Shown here piece after piece: positions 47,343 through 56,570 of a DNA stretch of 64,000 nucleotides. The position numbers and the translations under genes were made by a program. The notes under the pieces are model-generated. The model was not told the origin of the DNA and ran no database searches. It saw only the letters and a list, made by a program, of their open reading frames with translations. Origin of the DNA: Acetobacteraceae bacterium (GTDB taxonomy: Bacteria; Pseudomonadota; Alphaproteobacteria; Acetobacterales; Acetobacteraceae); the NCBI GenBank assembly GCA_030041375.1, contig JASHOA010000093.1, positions 1 through 64,000 on the forward strand, given 5' to 3'. Every line of letters begins with the position of its first letter. The stretch's first letter is position 1.

Positions 47343-48528
47343 TCAGCCGGGCGTTGCCCCCTGCACGTTCACGCGGAACATGTAGATCGACTGGCTCGCC
47401 GCCATGAACAGGAAGTCGCGCTTCGGGCCGGCGAAGCAGATGTTGGCGCAGATTTCCGGCAGACGGATGCGGCCGATCAGCTTCCCCGCGGGATTCCACA
47501 CCGTAACCCCGCAATAGCCGAGCGGCGCGTTGGAGCCGACCCACAGATTGCCGGCGCGATCGGGGCGCATTCCGTCCGGGCCGCAGAGCACGCCGTCCAC
47601 CATGCAGTCGGTAAATTGCCGCATGTTGGCGACCTTCTTGCCCTGCACATCGAATGCATAGATGTTGCCTTTGCCGCCCGATGTCTGCCACGGGGCGGGT
47701 CCGGTGCTGATGAGGTAGAAGGTCTTGTAGTCGGGCGAGAAGCAAAGCCCGTTCGGATTCGGCACCTGATCGCTCGGCACCACCACGTCGAGGCTGCCGC
47801 TCGGGTCCCAGCGATAGGTGTTGGTGGGCAGCACCTGCTTGGTGCCGCCGATGAGCCCAACGCCAAAATTGCCTACCTCCGCGTCGTAGAGGCCGTTCGG
47901 GTTGGCCCCGCCGCCTGCCACATCAGGATGGCCTTCGCTGATCAGTGCTCCGTATGGCGGATCGGTGAACCAGATGCTGCCGTCGGGGTGAGGGACGATA
48001 TCGTTCGGCGAATTCAGCGGCTTGCCCTCGAATGAATCGGCGATCACGGTCATCGAGCCGTCCTGCTCCCAGTGGACGACGCGGCGGAAGAAATCCTGGC
48101 ACTCGAGTTGCCGGCCCTGGAAATCGAACGAATTGCCGTTGCTGTTGTAGGAAGGAACGCGGAACGCATCGGTTCGGCCGCTCTCCCAGATGTAGCGGTA
48201 CTGGATGTTGCCCTTGACGTCGCTGAAGACGACGTACTCACCCTGGCTCGACCAGGCCGGCCCTTCGGCCCACTGGAAGCCGGTGTGCAGCCGATGGATG
48301 GCATCGAGCCCGACCAGGTACTGGTTGAACGAGGGGTCGATCACCAGCGCGTCCGGATCGGGATAGATTTGCGGCGGGGCGCCGCGGTGGATTGCTGATC
48401 ACGGTAGGCGGCGTGCCGAGCGCCGGCTTTGCCTGGCCAAAAGCGAGTGCCGGCGTGAGGGCGGCGGCAGCGGTCGCGGTGCCGAGCAAGCTCCGGCGCG
48501 AAAGCGTGAGAGACGGGTGTGTGGACAT
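47343..48528 (-). CDS. SMP-30/gluconolactonase-type protein, exported, frameshifted near the N-terminus
   Basis: A six-bladed beta-propeller of the SMP-30/gluconolactonase family (GFQWAEGPAWSSQGEYVVF; NGNSFDFQGRQLECQDF; EGKPLNSPNDIVPHPDGSIW; DGMRPDRAGNLWVGS). The body runs 47343-48344. Upstream, in another frame, lies a Tat-type signal (SRRSLLGTATAAAALTP) starting at ATG 48528 with an AAGGGAGAAAAC ribosome site. The frames meet at about 48380-48395 in CCACCGCGGCGCCCCGCCG; PPQIYPDPDALVIDP would follow in the body frame. Either a real one-base frameshift inactivates export or the sequence has an error. Confidence 0.85.
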
Positions 48529-48799
48529 GTTTTCTCCCTTTGCTTTGCTGAGGTTGTCGGTTGGCGCAAGGCCGGCTGCGGCTTGCACGGCGGCAAAGCC
48601 GGCAACGGGCCGGATCCGCACGAACCAATAGTCATCTTCACACGACAATTATTTCGCTGTCATCCGATATCGGAATCGCGCCGCGGTTCCGGATGTTCGG
48701 TGAGCGAACGATGCTCAGGGTTACGAGAGGCCTCGGCCCTATAGCGTGATCGCTCGTCATCCGTCATCATGCGACGATCCGGGCCAGTGAGGAGGGGTC

Positions 48800-49858
48800 G
48801 TGCCGTCCGTTATTCCGCAGCCGGTCGTCGCGCAGCTCACACGCGCCGCCGTCTTTCTTGTCGTGACCGTGAACCCGGAGCCGGAACATCGCGCTGCCGT
48901 GCGGGTTCTTTGCGGAGACCTGGCCGCCCTTCTGCGTGCGGTGGGCTTTCGCGACCTCGAAGGCCGCCTGTCATGTGTCATGGCGTGTGGCTCGGATGCC
49001 TGGGACCGGCTCTTTGGGCCGCCGCGGCCAAAAGAATTGCATCCGTTCCGCGAGATTCGCGGGCGGCATCATGCCGTCTCCACGCCAGGCGATATCCTCT
49101 TCCATATCCGTGCCACGCGCATGGATTTGTGCTTCGAGCTTGCGACCCAGATCATGTCCCGGCTCGATGGCGCCGTTTCCGCGGTGGACGAAGTGCACGG
49201 TTTCAGTTACTTCGATGACCGCGATCTGATCGGTTTTGTCGATGGAACGGAGAATCCCACGGACCAGGCCGCGATCGAGGCCACCATCGTCGGCGAAGAG
49301 GATGCGTCGTTTGCCGGCGGAAGCTACGTGATCGTGCAGAAATACCTGCATGACCTGCAGGGCTGGAATGCGCTGCCCATCGAAGCACAAGAGAAGATCA
49401 TCGGCCGAACCAAGCTCTCCGACATCGAACTGGACGATGCCGTGAAACCGACCTCGGCTCACAACGCCTTGACGACGATCACGGAGAACGGGAAGCAGTT
49501 AGAAATTTTGCGGGACAACATGCCGTTCGGCGACGTAGGCAAGGGAGAGTTCGGCACCTACTTCATCGGCTATGCCCGGTCTCCGCACAGGATCGAGCAG
49601 ATGCTGGTGAACATGTTCGTCGGCCGGCCGCCGGGCAATTACGACCGGCTGCTGGACTATAGCCGCGCCGTCACCGGCACACTGTTCTTCGTGCCCTCGG
49701 CAACATTCCTGGAGAATGTCGCCGCCGAGGAGGCGGCTCCATCGCCCGCCCGTCCATCGGCGGACGAACGTGGAACCGAGGCGGCACGGCTACGTGAGCC
49801 GTCCTCCGATGGTTCGCTTGGCATCGGTTCGCTCAGGGAAGTAAAGACACATGAATAA
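48800..49858 (+). CDS. DyP-type peroxidase with encapsulin-targeting tail
   Basis: Heme peroxidase, 352 residues. Family motifs are in place: GFVDG (145-149; distal Asp148), proximal His221 (TSAHNAL) and distal Arg238 (LRDNMPFGDVGKGEFGTYF). After the core, a Pro/Ala/Glu-rich linker (305-336) leads to DGSLGIGSL (337-345), matching the encapsulation peptide of DyP cargo proteins. The gene starts with GTG after GGAGGGG and overlaps the encapsulin ATG by 8 bases. It would be packaged in the shell and use peroxide to oxidise substrates. Confidence 0.95.
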   Translation: MPSVIPQPVVAQLTRAAVFLVVTVNPEPEHRAAVRVLCGDLAALLRAVGFRDLEGRLSCVMACGSDAWDRLFGPPRPKELHPFREIRGRHHAVSTPGDILFHIRATRMDLCFELATQIMSRLDGAVSAVDEVHGFSYFDDRDLIGFVDGTENPTDQAAIEATIVGEEDASFAGGSYVIVQKYLHDLQGWNALPIEAQEKIIGRTKLSDIELDDAVKPTSAHNALTTITENGKQLEILRDNMPFGDVGKGEFGTYFIGYARSPHRIEQMLVNMFVGRPPGNYDRLLDYSRAVTGTLFFVPSATFLENVAAEEAAPSPARPSADERGTEAARLREPSSDGSLGIGSLREVKTHE

Positions 49859-50657
49859 TCTTCATCGGGAACTGGCCCCGATCTCTGAACAGGCATGGGC
49901 CCAGATCGAAGAGGAGGCGTCCCGCACTCTCAAGCGCCATCTGGCGGCGCGGCGCGTGGTGGATGTGCAAGGCCCGAAGGGTGTCGCGTTCTCGGCGGTC
50001 GGCACGGGCCATCTTAAGGAGATCGAAACGACGGGCGACGGAGTGCATGCCGCGCAACGCGAGGTGAAGGCGCTCGTTGAGGTGCGCGTTCCGTTCGAAC
50101 TGGCGCGCCAGGCGATCGATGACGTGGAACGCGGCGCAAACGATTCAGACTGGTCGCCGTTGAAGGATGCGGCGCGCAAAATCGCCTTTGCCGAAGATCG
50201 CGCCGTGTTCGAGGGGTACGCATCGGCCGGGATCCGTGGCTTTCGTCAAGGCATCAGCAATCCGGTGTTGACACTCCCTGACGAGGTGGCGGCCTATCCG
50301 GGCGCAGTGGCAGAGGCAGTCAGCCAGTTGCGCCTCGCTGGCGTCAACGGTCCCTACGTTCTCCTGTTGGGTGCGGAACCGTACACCGCCGTCAGCGGAG
50401 GCAGCGACAATGGCTACCCGGTCCTCAGGCACATTCGGCGCCTTGTAGACGGCGAGATCGTTTGGGCCCCGGCCATCGAGGGGGGCCTCGTGGTCTCCAC
50501 TCGCGGCGGCGATTTTGAGCTGCACATCGGCCAGGACATCTCCATCGGCTATCTCAACCAAAGCGAAACCACCGTCCGCCTGTACCTGCAGGAGACCTTC
50601 ACTTTCCTGCTGCTGACGGCGGAGGCTGCCGTGATGCTGGCACCACCGGGCAGGTAG
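49851..50657 (+). CDS. Family 1 encapsulin shell protein (linocin M18-like)
   Basis: A 268-residue HK97-fold shell protein that self-assembles into a nanocompartment. It begins MNNLHRELAPISEQAWAQIE, a typical encapsulin start, and has RTLKRHLAARRVVDVQGPKG, DWSPLKDAARKIAFAEDRAVF, GPYVLLLGAEPYTAV and the C-terminal LYLQETFTFLLLTAEAAVMLAP. Length is normal for family 1. It is translated directly after its DyP cargo gene. The interior wall would bind the DyP C-terminal tail. Confidence 0.97.
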   Translation: MNNLHRELAPISEQAWAQIEEEASRTLKRHLAARRVVDVQGPKGVAFSAVGTGHLKEIETTGDGVHAAQREVKALVEVRVPFELARQAIDDVERGANDSDWSPLKDAARKIAFAEDRAVFEGYASAGIRGFRQGISNPVLTLPDEVAAYPGAVAEAVSQLRLAGVNGPYVLLLGAEPYTAVSGGSDNGYPVLRHIRRLVDGEIVWAPAIEGGLVVSTRGGDFELHIGQDISIGYLNQSETTVRLYLQETFTFLLLTAEAAVMLAPPGR

Positions 50658-50668
50658 GGATTGGGCAG

Positions 50669-50884
50669 TCAGGGCGGAAGCAGCCGCAATGCGCCACCCT
50701 TGTGGAGTGCCACGTGATCGGTCTTGTCGCTTTTGATTTCATACTGCGGATCGCTCTCGCTCGCGTGATGCACGTAGCCTTTGTCGTTCACGTCGCTCGT
50801 ATGCACCTGCACGATCCGGCCGCTGACCCGGCCGGCTTCGGGATTCCAACTGACATGATCGCCGACTTTGAACATCTTTGCCAT
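50669..50884 (-). CDS. DUF2945 (hypervirulence-associated TUDOR domain) protein
   Basis: A 71-residue protein of the DUF2945/HVA1 TUDOR-like family (FKVGDHVSWNPEAGRVSGRI; YEIKSDKTDHVALHKGGALRLL). Small SH3-like barrel; function is unknown. ATG at 50884 with GGAGA 7 bases before it; ATG 50890 is also in frame. It is convergent with the encapsulin gene. Confidence 0.9.
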   Translation of the reverse strand: MAKMFKVGDHVSWNPEAGRVSGRIVQVHTSDVNDKGYVHHASESDPQYEIKSDKTDHVALHKGGALRLLPP

Positions 50885-50912
50885 GGCCATTCTCCGCCAT
50901 TCGTTCGCTGCG

Positions 50913-53249
50913 TTACAGTTGAACGGCGCGGTTGACGGTGCCGCCGAATTCCCGGGCCGCGAACGGTTGCGTGGATTCCCCATTCAGTTCCGCAAGCCGC
51001 GCCAGCAGCCACGGCTCCGGCTGCCCGAAGCTGAGCCGCCGGACCGCAACGGGCGAGGATTTGAGCTGCGGCTGATGGCTGATCGGGTCGCGCGCGTACC
51101 AGGTGTGCTGGTTGGCTGATTGCGAACCGTGGCCGTAATGGAACGGCACGAACACTTCCCCGGGCCGGACCGTATCGACCACCATCGCGACCCCTTCCCA
51201 CCTTCCGTTCGGCGAGGTGATCTCAACCAGATCACCGAGCGCGATCTCCAGACGGGCGGCATCGGCGGGGTGCATCTCGACATAGGGGTGCGGCGCTCGC
51301 TCATTCAGCGCCACGGACCGGCCTGTCTTGGTGCGGGTGTGAAAATGATAGACCACGCGCCCGGTGATGAGCACGAACGGGTAATCGCCTGAGGGCGGGT
51401 TTGGCTGTCGCCGCCAGTGCACCGGCTTCAAGAACGCCTTGCCTTTGGGGTCGATCCGTTCGTAGTCATGACGGGTATTCTGGTTGCCGGTCAGGAAATC
51501 GGCACCGTAGCTTTCGCACTCGTCGATACCGGTCCAGAATGTGAGGTCCTCGTACAGGCGCTCGGAGCCGCGGGGGTGCTGCTCGTTGCAAGGCCAGCGG
51601 ACCGCGCCCATTTGCAGGATCAATTCGTAGTTCATGCCGGAGTAGTCGCACGGCCGGCCTTGCGACACCTTGCGCCATTCCTCGAAGGCATCCCTGGGCT
51701 CCTTGAACGGGATCAGCGACGCGCCATCGCGGTCCTTGAACCCCAGCCGGTTGGCGACCTCCACGAAAATCTCGAAGTCGCTCCGCGCTTCTCCGGGTGG
51801 ATCGACGGCCTTCAGCAGGAGATTGACGCTACGGTCCGCGTTGGTAACGCAGCCCATCTTCTCTCCCCACATCGCCGCCGGGAAGTAGATGTCTGCCAGG
51901 TCCACCGTCTCCGCATCCAGGAACGGGTCCTGCACCACCAGGAAGAGCCGACGCAAGATCCGCTCACTGCGGTTCTGATCGGGCAGGCTGACGAGAGGGT
52001 TCGTCCCGATCACCCACATGAATTCGATCTCGCCGCGTTCGGCGGTTTCCATCATGAGCAGGATGTCTTTCGGCGCCTCCGGATGGAATTTATCGAAGTC
52101 CAAGTTCCAGCGCTCGCACAACTCCCGCATCTGCGCTTCGCTGTGGGGGTTGCGGTAGCCGGGATAGGAGCCGCCTGCACCCGCCTCCCGGTTGCACATT
52201 GCTGCCGGCTGGCCCGCCATCAGCAGGGGACCCGCCCCGGGCCTACCGATCACCCCCGTGAGCAGGTGCACCGTGTTCACCAGCGAGGACGAGGCAGTGG
52301 CCTCGACACTCTGGTAGAACCCCTGCAGAACGGTCGAGACCATACGTGGCGTGGTGCCGATCCACTCGGCCGCGATTTCAAGGTCGCGTTGGGAAACGTC
52401 GCAGATTTCGGCGACGCGCGCGGGTGGATATTCGCGGGTTACCGCGTCGAGTTGCTCGAACCCGACCGTGTACCTGGCAATAAAGTCACGGTTCACCCAG
52501 CCCCGCACGATCAGGAGGTGAATGATCCCGTTCATGAGCGCGACGTTCGTGCCGGCTCGCAGGTGGAGGTGCAGGTCTGCGCCCTGTCGCACGGTCGGCG
52601 TCCGGCGCGGATCGGCGACGATGATTCGTCCGCCGTTCTTCCCTTTCGCCGCCAGCATGCGCTCCCATAAAACGGTCTGCGCCTCGGCGACGTTGTGGCC
52701 GTAGAGGCACAAGAGGTCGGCCTGATCCACATCGACATAGGAGGCAACGGGGCCGTCCACGCCGAAATTGGCCATCAGGCCGGTGGCGGACGTTGCGGTG
52801 CACAAGCGGGTATTGCCGTCGATGTTGGATGATTGCAGCCCGCCCCGCCACAGCTTCCCCAGCGTGTAGAGCTCCTCGATCGTGAGCTGCCCGGAATTGT
52901 AGCAGGCCAGGTTCTCGTGCCCCTGCTGCCAGGCGGCTTTGAATTTTTCCGTGAAGAAATCCATTGCTTCGGCCCAGCTCGCCGGCTCGAGCGATGCTCC
53001 TTTCCTCCGCCGGATCAGCGGCGTCGTGCCACGGCGCTTCGAGTTGTTGGCGACCCAACCATGCTCGCCTTTCGGACCGAGGTGGCCGAAATTGACCGGG
53101 TGATCGGCGGTCCCGCGGACGCCCACGATCCGGCCGTCCTTCACCGCGATGTCGACGCCGCAGCCGTTGGAGCACAGGATGCAGGCCGAATGGACCCAGG
53201 CATCGGGCTCACCTTGGATACCGAGATTGGTGTCGATCCTGGGCTGCAT
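50913..53249 (-). CDS. Molybdopterin oxidoreductase (assimilatory nitrate reductase/formate dehydrogenase-like)
   Basis: A 778-residue Mo-bisPGD enzyme. N-terminal cysteines C23, C26 and C30 (CILCSNGC) match an Fe-S site, but the fourth position reads GHLGPKG, with Gly58 where Cys is usual. The likely Mo ligand is C150 in RLCTATSATG. VIGTNPLVSLPDQ and YADIYFPAAMWGE-like DIYFPAAMWGE segments are family-typical, and a C-terminal molydopterin-dinucleotide-binding domain (PFVLITGRVVYHFHTRT) follows. The physiological substrate is not clear. It lies 28 bases upstream of the DUF2945 gene on the same strand. Confidence 0.88.
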   Translation of the reverse strand: MQPRIDTNLGIQGEPDAWVHSACILCSNGCGVDIAVKDGRIVGVRGTADHPVNFGHLGPKGEHGWVANNSKRRGTTPLIRRRKGASLEPASWAEAMDFFTEKFKAAWQQGHENLACYNSGQLTIEELYTLGKLWRGGLQSSNIDGNTRLCTATSATGLMANFGVDGPVASYVDVDQADLLCLYGHNVAEAQTVLWERMLAAKGKNGGRIIVADPRRTPTVRQGADLHLHLRAGTNVALMNGIIHLLIVRGWVNRDFIARYTVGFEQLDAVTREYPPARVAEICDVSQRDLEIAAEWIGTTPRMVSTVLQGFYQSVEATASSSLVNTVHLLTGVIGRPGAGPLLMAGQPAAMCNREAGAGGSYPGYRNPHSEAQMRELCERWNLDFDKFHPEAPKDILLMMETAERGEIEFMWVIGTNPLVSLPDQNRSERILRRLFLVVQDPFLDAETVDLADIYFPAAMWGEKMGCVTNADRSVNLLLKAVDPPGEARSDFEIFVEVANRLGFKDRDGASLIPFKEPRDAFEEWRKVSQGRPCDYSGMNYELILQMGAVRWPCNEQHPRGSERLYEDLTFWTGIDECESYGADFLTGNQNTRHDYERIDPKGKAFLKPVHWRRQPNPPSGDYPFVLITGRVVYHFHTRTKTGRSVALNERAPHPYVEMHPADAARLEIALGDLVEITSPNGRWEGVAMVVDTVRPGEVFVPFHYGHGSQSANQHTWYARDPISHQPQLKSSPVAVRRLSFGQPEPWLLARLAELNGESTQPFAAREFGGTVNRAVQL

Positions 53250-53568
53250 GGGATACTCCGGTCGGTTGGCAGCGGATCATATCGCCCTTCCGGGCGCGCA
53301 CTTGAAGATCTGCTTCCGACCAAGCCAATTTCGGCCCAGGCACAGAAGCCGGTCTGCCCGAACATCATGGACGGCAGGCGAGATCGGCCGCTATCCGGAG
53401 GGCGGCAGGTCGACGTTGCGGACGCCCCAGGTACGATGCAAAGGCTATCGTCGCCTGACAACTCCTGACTTTATCAACACAATCCGCGCATACCCGACAT
53501 TGCCTCGGGTCCGAGAGCGGACCTCTGCGCTGGCCACTGTGGGCTCTTCTCTGCGTCAGAGCGGCGGG
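53250..53568. other. 319-base intergenic region
   Basis: Upstream region of the molybdopterin oxidoreductase gene and end of the chloroperoxidase-like gene. I see no repeat, hairpin or clear promoter in it. Confidence 0.6.
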
Positions 53569-54393
53569 TTAGGCACGAACGAACGCGAGGAGATCCGCGT
53601 TGACGACGTCGGCGTGCGTCGTGCACATCCCATGCGGATACCCGCTATAGACCTTGAGGGTCCCACGGCGCACGAGCTTGGCTGTCAGAAGAGCGGAGTC
53701 GGCGATGGGAACGATTTGATCGTCGTCGCCATGCATGATCAGCACCGGAACCTCTATCGCCTTGAGATCGTCGGTGAAGTCAGTCTCCGAGAAAGCTTTG
53801 ATGCAGTCGTAGTGAGCCTTGGCGCCGCCCATCATTCCCTGGCGCCACCAGTTGTCGATGACACCATCGTCGACCTTCGCACCGGGGCGGTTGAACCCGT
53901 AGAACGGGCCGGACGGCACATCGCGGAAGAATTGCGCCCGGTTCGCGGCGAGGGCCGCTCTAAAGCCGTCGAAGACCTCGATGGGCAAGCCCCCGGGGTT
54001 GGCTGAGGTCTTGAGCATGATGGGAGGCACCGCGCCGATCAGCACGGCTTTCGCGACGCGTCCTTTGCCGTACTGCGCGACGTACCGCGCCACTTCCCCG
54101 CCGCCGGTGGAATGACCGATATGGACCGCGTCCTTGAGATCCAGATGGACGGCGAGTGCCGCCACATCAGCGGCGTAGGTGTCCATGTCGTTGCCCATAT
54201 CGGTCTGGGTCGAACGACCATGGCCGCGGCGATCGTGGGCGATGACGCGATATCCGTGCTGCAGGAAGAACAGTATCTGGGCGTCCCAATCGTCCGCCGA
54301 CAAGGGCCATCCATGGTGGAAGACGACCGGCTGGCCAGATCCCCAGTCTTTGTAAAAGATCTCGGTCCCGTCGGTGGTCGTGATGAACGACAT
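53569..54393 (-). CDS. Alpha/beta hydrolase (non-heme chloroperoxidase-like)
   Basis: A 274-residue alpha/beta hydrolase. The nucleophile elbow GHSTGGG places Ser95; an Asp in [10 protein letters not shown] and His in YPHGM complete the triad. [20 protein letters not shown] and RRGHGRSTQ are typical of cofactor-free chloroperoxidases, which act mainly as esterases/perhydrolases. Substrate unknown. ATG at 54393, preceded by AGGAGCC. Confidence 0.92.
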   Translation of the reverse strand: MSFITTTDGTEIFYKDWGSGQPVVFHHGWPLSADDWDAQILFFLQHGYRVIAHDRRGHGRSTQTDMGNDMDTYAADVAALAVHLDLKDAVHIGHSTGGGEVARYVAQYGKGRVAKAVLIGAVPPIMLKTSANPGGLPIEVFDGFRAALAANRAQFFRDVPSGPFYGFNRPGAKVDDGVIDNWWRQGMMGGAKAHYDCIKAFSETDFTDDLKAIEVPVLIMHGDDDQIVPIADSALLTAKLVRRGTLKVYSGYPHGMCTTHADVVNADLLAFVRA

Positions 54394-54450
54394 GGTTCTG
54401 GCTCCTTGCGGCGGTGTTGAATTGTGGGAGCGGCCGGATGGCGTCCCGGC

Positions 54451-54984
54451 TTAGAGGGCGAGCGCTGCAACCGCTCTGTTGGCTCTCGATACCACATCTG
54501 GCGACAGGTGAGCGAGATTCGTTCCTTCGCCCGGAACGGTCTCAACGTCCACAATGCCGATGAAGCTGAGGATATGCCGCAGGTGGGGCTCGACGAAATC
54601 GAAGGGCTGCCGTGGACAGTCTGAGAAGACGCCGCCGGACACCAGGACGAGGATAGCCTTCTTGCCCTTGGCCAAGCCGTCGACGGCCGCACCACAAGGT
54701 CGATTCAGGCCTTCAGGGCTGACGCAATGCCGAAGTTCCACATGGGTGTCGAGATCACGAACAGATCGGAACCCAGGACCTCGCTGGTCAGCTGATCCGA
54801 CAGCTGAGCGGCCGCCTTCAACCGTTCCCCTTCCGCGGGGTCCTTCGTCGAGTTAGGGAAGATGCCCGGCGGCGGCGCGCCGGATGAGCTTCGCGTCAGG
54901 ATGCAACCTGGAGATCCGCACGGCGAGCGTATCGGCCACGGCCCGGCTTGCGGAGCCCTTGCGGCGGGGGCTCACCTCGATCAT
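54451..54984 (-). pseudogene. Broken FMN-dependent NADH-azoreductase gene
   Basis: Pieces of an AzoR-type quinone/azo reductase remain in three frames: MIEVSPRRKGSASRAVADTL at the start (54984); then STPMWNFGIASALKA followed by TGA where WIDLV should continue; then KGKKAILVLVSGGVFSDCP and FVEPHLRHILSFIGI to the end. A stop after GHLP, an internal TGA and loss of about 15 residues before GLAKGKK make it non-functional. It lies 18 bases downstream of a family 2 repeat. Confidence 0.85.
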
Positions 54985-55002
54985 CAGGGCGGTGGCCACC
55001 TC

Positions 55003-55130
55003 GTGTGCCGACTCCAACGCTTGATACCGTCGGATGCACCCTAGCGGTCGGCACACGCCTCTTTATTTTCAGTGGCCTGCTGATCCCCTTTCGTTTGCTG
55101 CCGGCGGCAGCAAACGTCGGGGGCAGGACA
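55003..55130. repeat. Two-hairpin repeat, family 2 (copy 1)
   Basis: About 128 bases: arms GTGTGCCGAC/GTCGGCACAC form a first hairpin, a CCTCTTTATTTTCAG linker follows, then a perfect hairpin CGTTTGCTGCC/GGCAGCAAACG, ending GGGGGCAGGACA. A near copy lies at 56444-56570. Confidence 0.9.
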
Positions 55131-55652
55131 CCAGCGAACCAAGCGGTCCTTGGGCAATTTCCAGGTCGCAAAGCGGCGCAGATATGCGAGTGCGAGAGGT
55201 GAGAGGCTATTCAACAACCAGGATGTTGCGTTGATGTATTCGTGGACACGGTCAAATTTCCCGTCGCGCATGTGATAAGTGATGCAGTAACGGGTCACAC
55301 CGGTCTTGATCTTTCCTCGGATACCCACGGTGAACTGACCGGTCAGGATCGCACCGTGGATATATTCGAGACACAGGTTTTCGTTGTCGGCAAACCAATT
55401 GGTTATCTCAATTCGATGTTTGCTTTTGTCATGAGTTCGGCCCGACATGGCGATGCCTATGAAAGTTTCGACCTCCCTGATGCCACGGTACTCGGTGCCG
55501 CCCGGTTCCATTACCCACACGCAATCTTCACTCAGACATTTCAGCGTACGCCGCAAGTTCCCGCTGTCGTTGGCAACGATGTCGATCAGTTCGTTCACAA
55601 GCCTGTCGCTGGCTTCATTTGTCATCGCTATCACGATAACCTTCGGTGCCAT
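55041..55652 (-). CDS. SnoaL/NTF2-like protein with a repeat-encoded tail
   Basis: A SnoaL/NTF2-like cone-fold protein (ELIDIVANDSGNLRRTLKCL; DCVWVMEPGGTEYRGIREVE; YCITYHMRDGKFDRVHEYIN). ATGs at 55625, 55652 and 55670 are in frame; I take 55652 without a strong ribosome site. The last 28 residues or so (from CPAPDVCC) are encoded by the family 2 repeat, and the TAG stop lies inside it, so the natural C-terminus was likely replaced when the repeat inserted. Confidence 0.78.
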   Translation of the reverse strand: MAPKVIVIAMTNEASDRLVNELIDIVANDSGNLRRTLKCLSEDCVWVMEPGGTEYRGIREVETFIGIAMSGRTHDKSKHRIEITNWFADNENLCLEYIHGAILTGQFTVGIRGKIKTGVTRYCITYHMRDGKFDRVHEYINATSWLLNSLSPLALAYLRRFATWKLPKDRLVRWCPAPDVCCRRQQTKGDQQATENKEACADR

Positions 55653-55772
55653 ATCCGTGAGACTCGCCATGCAACGCCGCGGACGCCGCACTGACGCCGG
55701 CTATCGGCTTATATCGGTATCTGCCTTTCGCCAGACATATGCAAAATCATCTCTCTCGCATCTTGCATGACC

Positions 55773-55865
55773 ACCCCTCACTCCCACTCGATTCTTTTGA
55801 GCGATCACAGCACCTTGATTCAGTTCAACAAATTTTTCTGCGTCGATAAAGAGCCGTCCTGCAAC
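55773..55865. repeat. Degraded fragment of the third repeat family
   Basis: CCCTCACTCCCACTCGATTC and a later GAGCCGTCC-type stretch resemble the first half of the copies at 56831 and 62448, with many differences. The surrounding 55692-55932 region holds nothing else that I see. Confidence 0.5.
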
Positions 55866-55932
55866 TCACGTGACTGTCATGAGTGAAGAGGAAGTCCTGC
55901 GTCATCGTTGTGGCATCCCTGCGCGCGTCGCG

Positions 55933-56361
55933 CTATTCCTGTTCTCGCATCAACGGAGTGAAGGTGATCCCGACCAGCAATCCTTCCGGTGACAGGAAAC
56001 GGCTGACGGTCTGACCCCACGGCTCTTTCCTGTTCTTGACCAGCATTCGATAGCCTCTTGATTCGAGTTCCGCCGTTGCCCTTTCTACACTCTCAACGTC
56101 AAATTCAAGCCAGGCTTGCGGCAGAGGAATTTCGTCCGGCCAGGCGTCTTTTTCAAAGCAGGACTGTGCCGCTTGTGAAAGCGGCCACAATGCGAAGCTG
56201 TTCGCACCATTCAGGCCCTCCGTATGAAGATAACCGCCGGTCTCCTCCTTGAAATCGATTCCGAGGAGCTGATTGTAGAGCTTGCGGCTCGCGGTCGCGT
56301 CGCGGACGATGGGACCAAAGCCTGCTATGAACAGAGCCTTGATTCCTGCGAGTTGTTCCAT
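55933..56361 (-). CDS. VOC (glyoxalase/bleomycin resistance) family protein
   Basis: A 142-residue vicinal-oxygen-chelate fold protein. FIAGFGPIVRDATASRKLYNQLLG, ALWPLSQAAQSCF and AWLEFDVESVERATAELESRG are typical; the C-terminal GQTVSRFLSPEGLLVGITFTP completes the second beta-alpha-beta unit. AGGAGAGAGGCC precedes the ATG at 56361. Metal ligands and substrate are not clear. Upstream sequence on this strand belongs to a family 2 repeat. Confidence 0.88.
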   Translation of the reverse strand: MEQLAGIKALFIAGFGPIVRDATASRKLYNQLLGIDFKEETGGYLHTEGLNGANSFALWPLSQAAQSCFEKDAWPDEIPLPQAWLEFDVESVERATAELESRGYRMLVKNRKEPWGQTVSRFLSPEGLLVGITFTPLMREQE

Positions 56362-56443
56362 GGCCTCTCTCCTATTCATCATGAGTCCAGTCCCTACCGG
56401 CCAGGTAGCCGGCAACTTCTTCGCGCCAATGGGACTGACGCCA

Positions 56444-56570
56444 GTGTGCCGACCCCAACGCTTGATACTGCAGGATGCACCCTGGTGGTCGGCACACACC
56501 TCTTTATTTTCAGTGGCCTCTCATCCCCTTTCGTTTGCTGCCACCGGCAACAAACGTCGGGGGCAGGACA
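56444..56570. repeat. Two-hairpin repeat, family 2 (copy 2)
   Basis: Matches 55003-55130 with small changes (second hairpin TTTGCTGCC ACC GGCAACAAA less perfect). It runs directly into the family 1 repeat at 56571 through CTAG. Confidence 0.9.
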
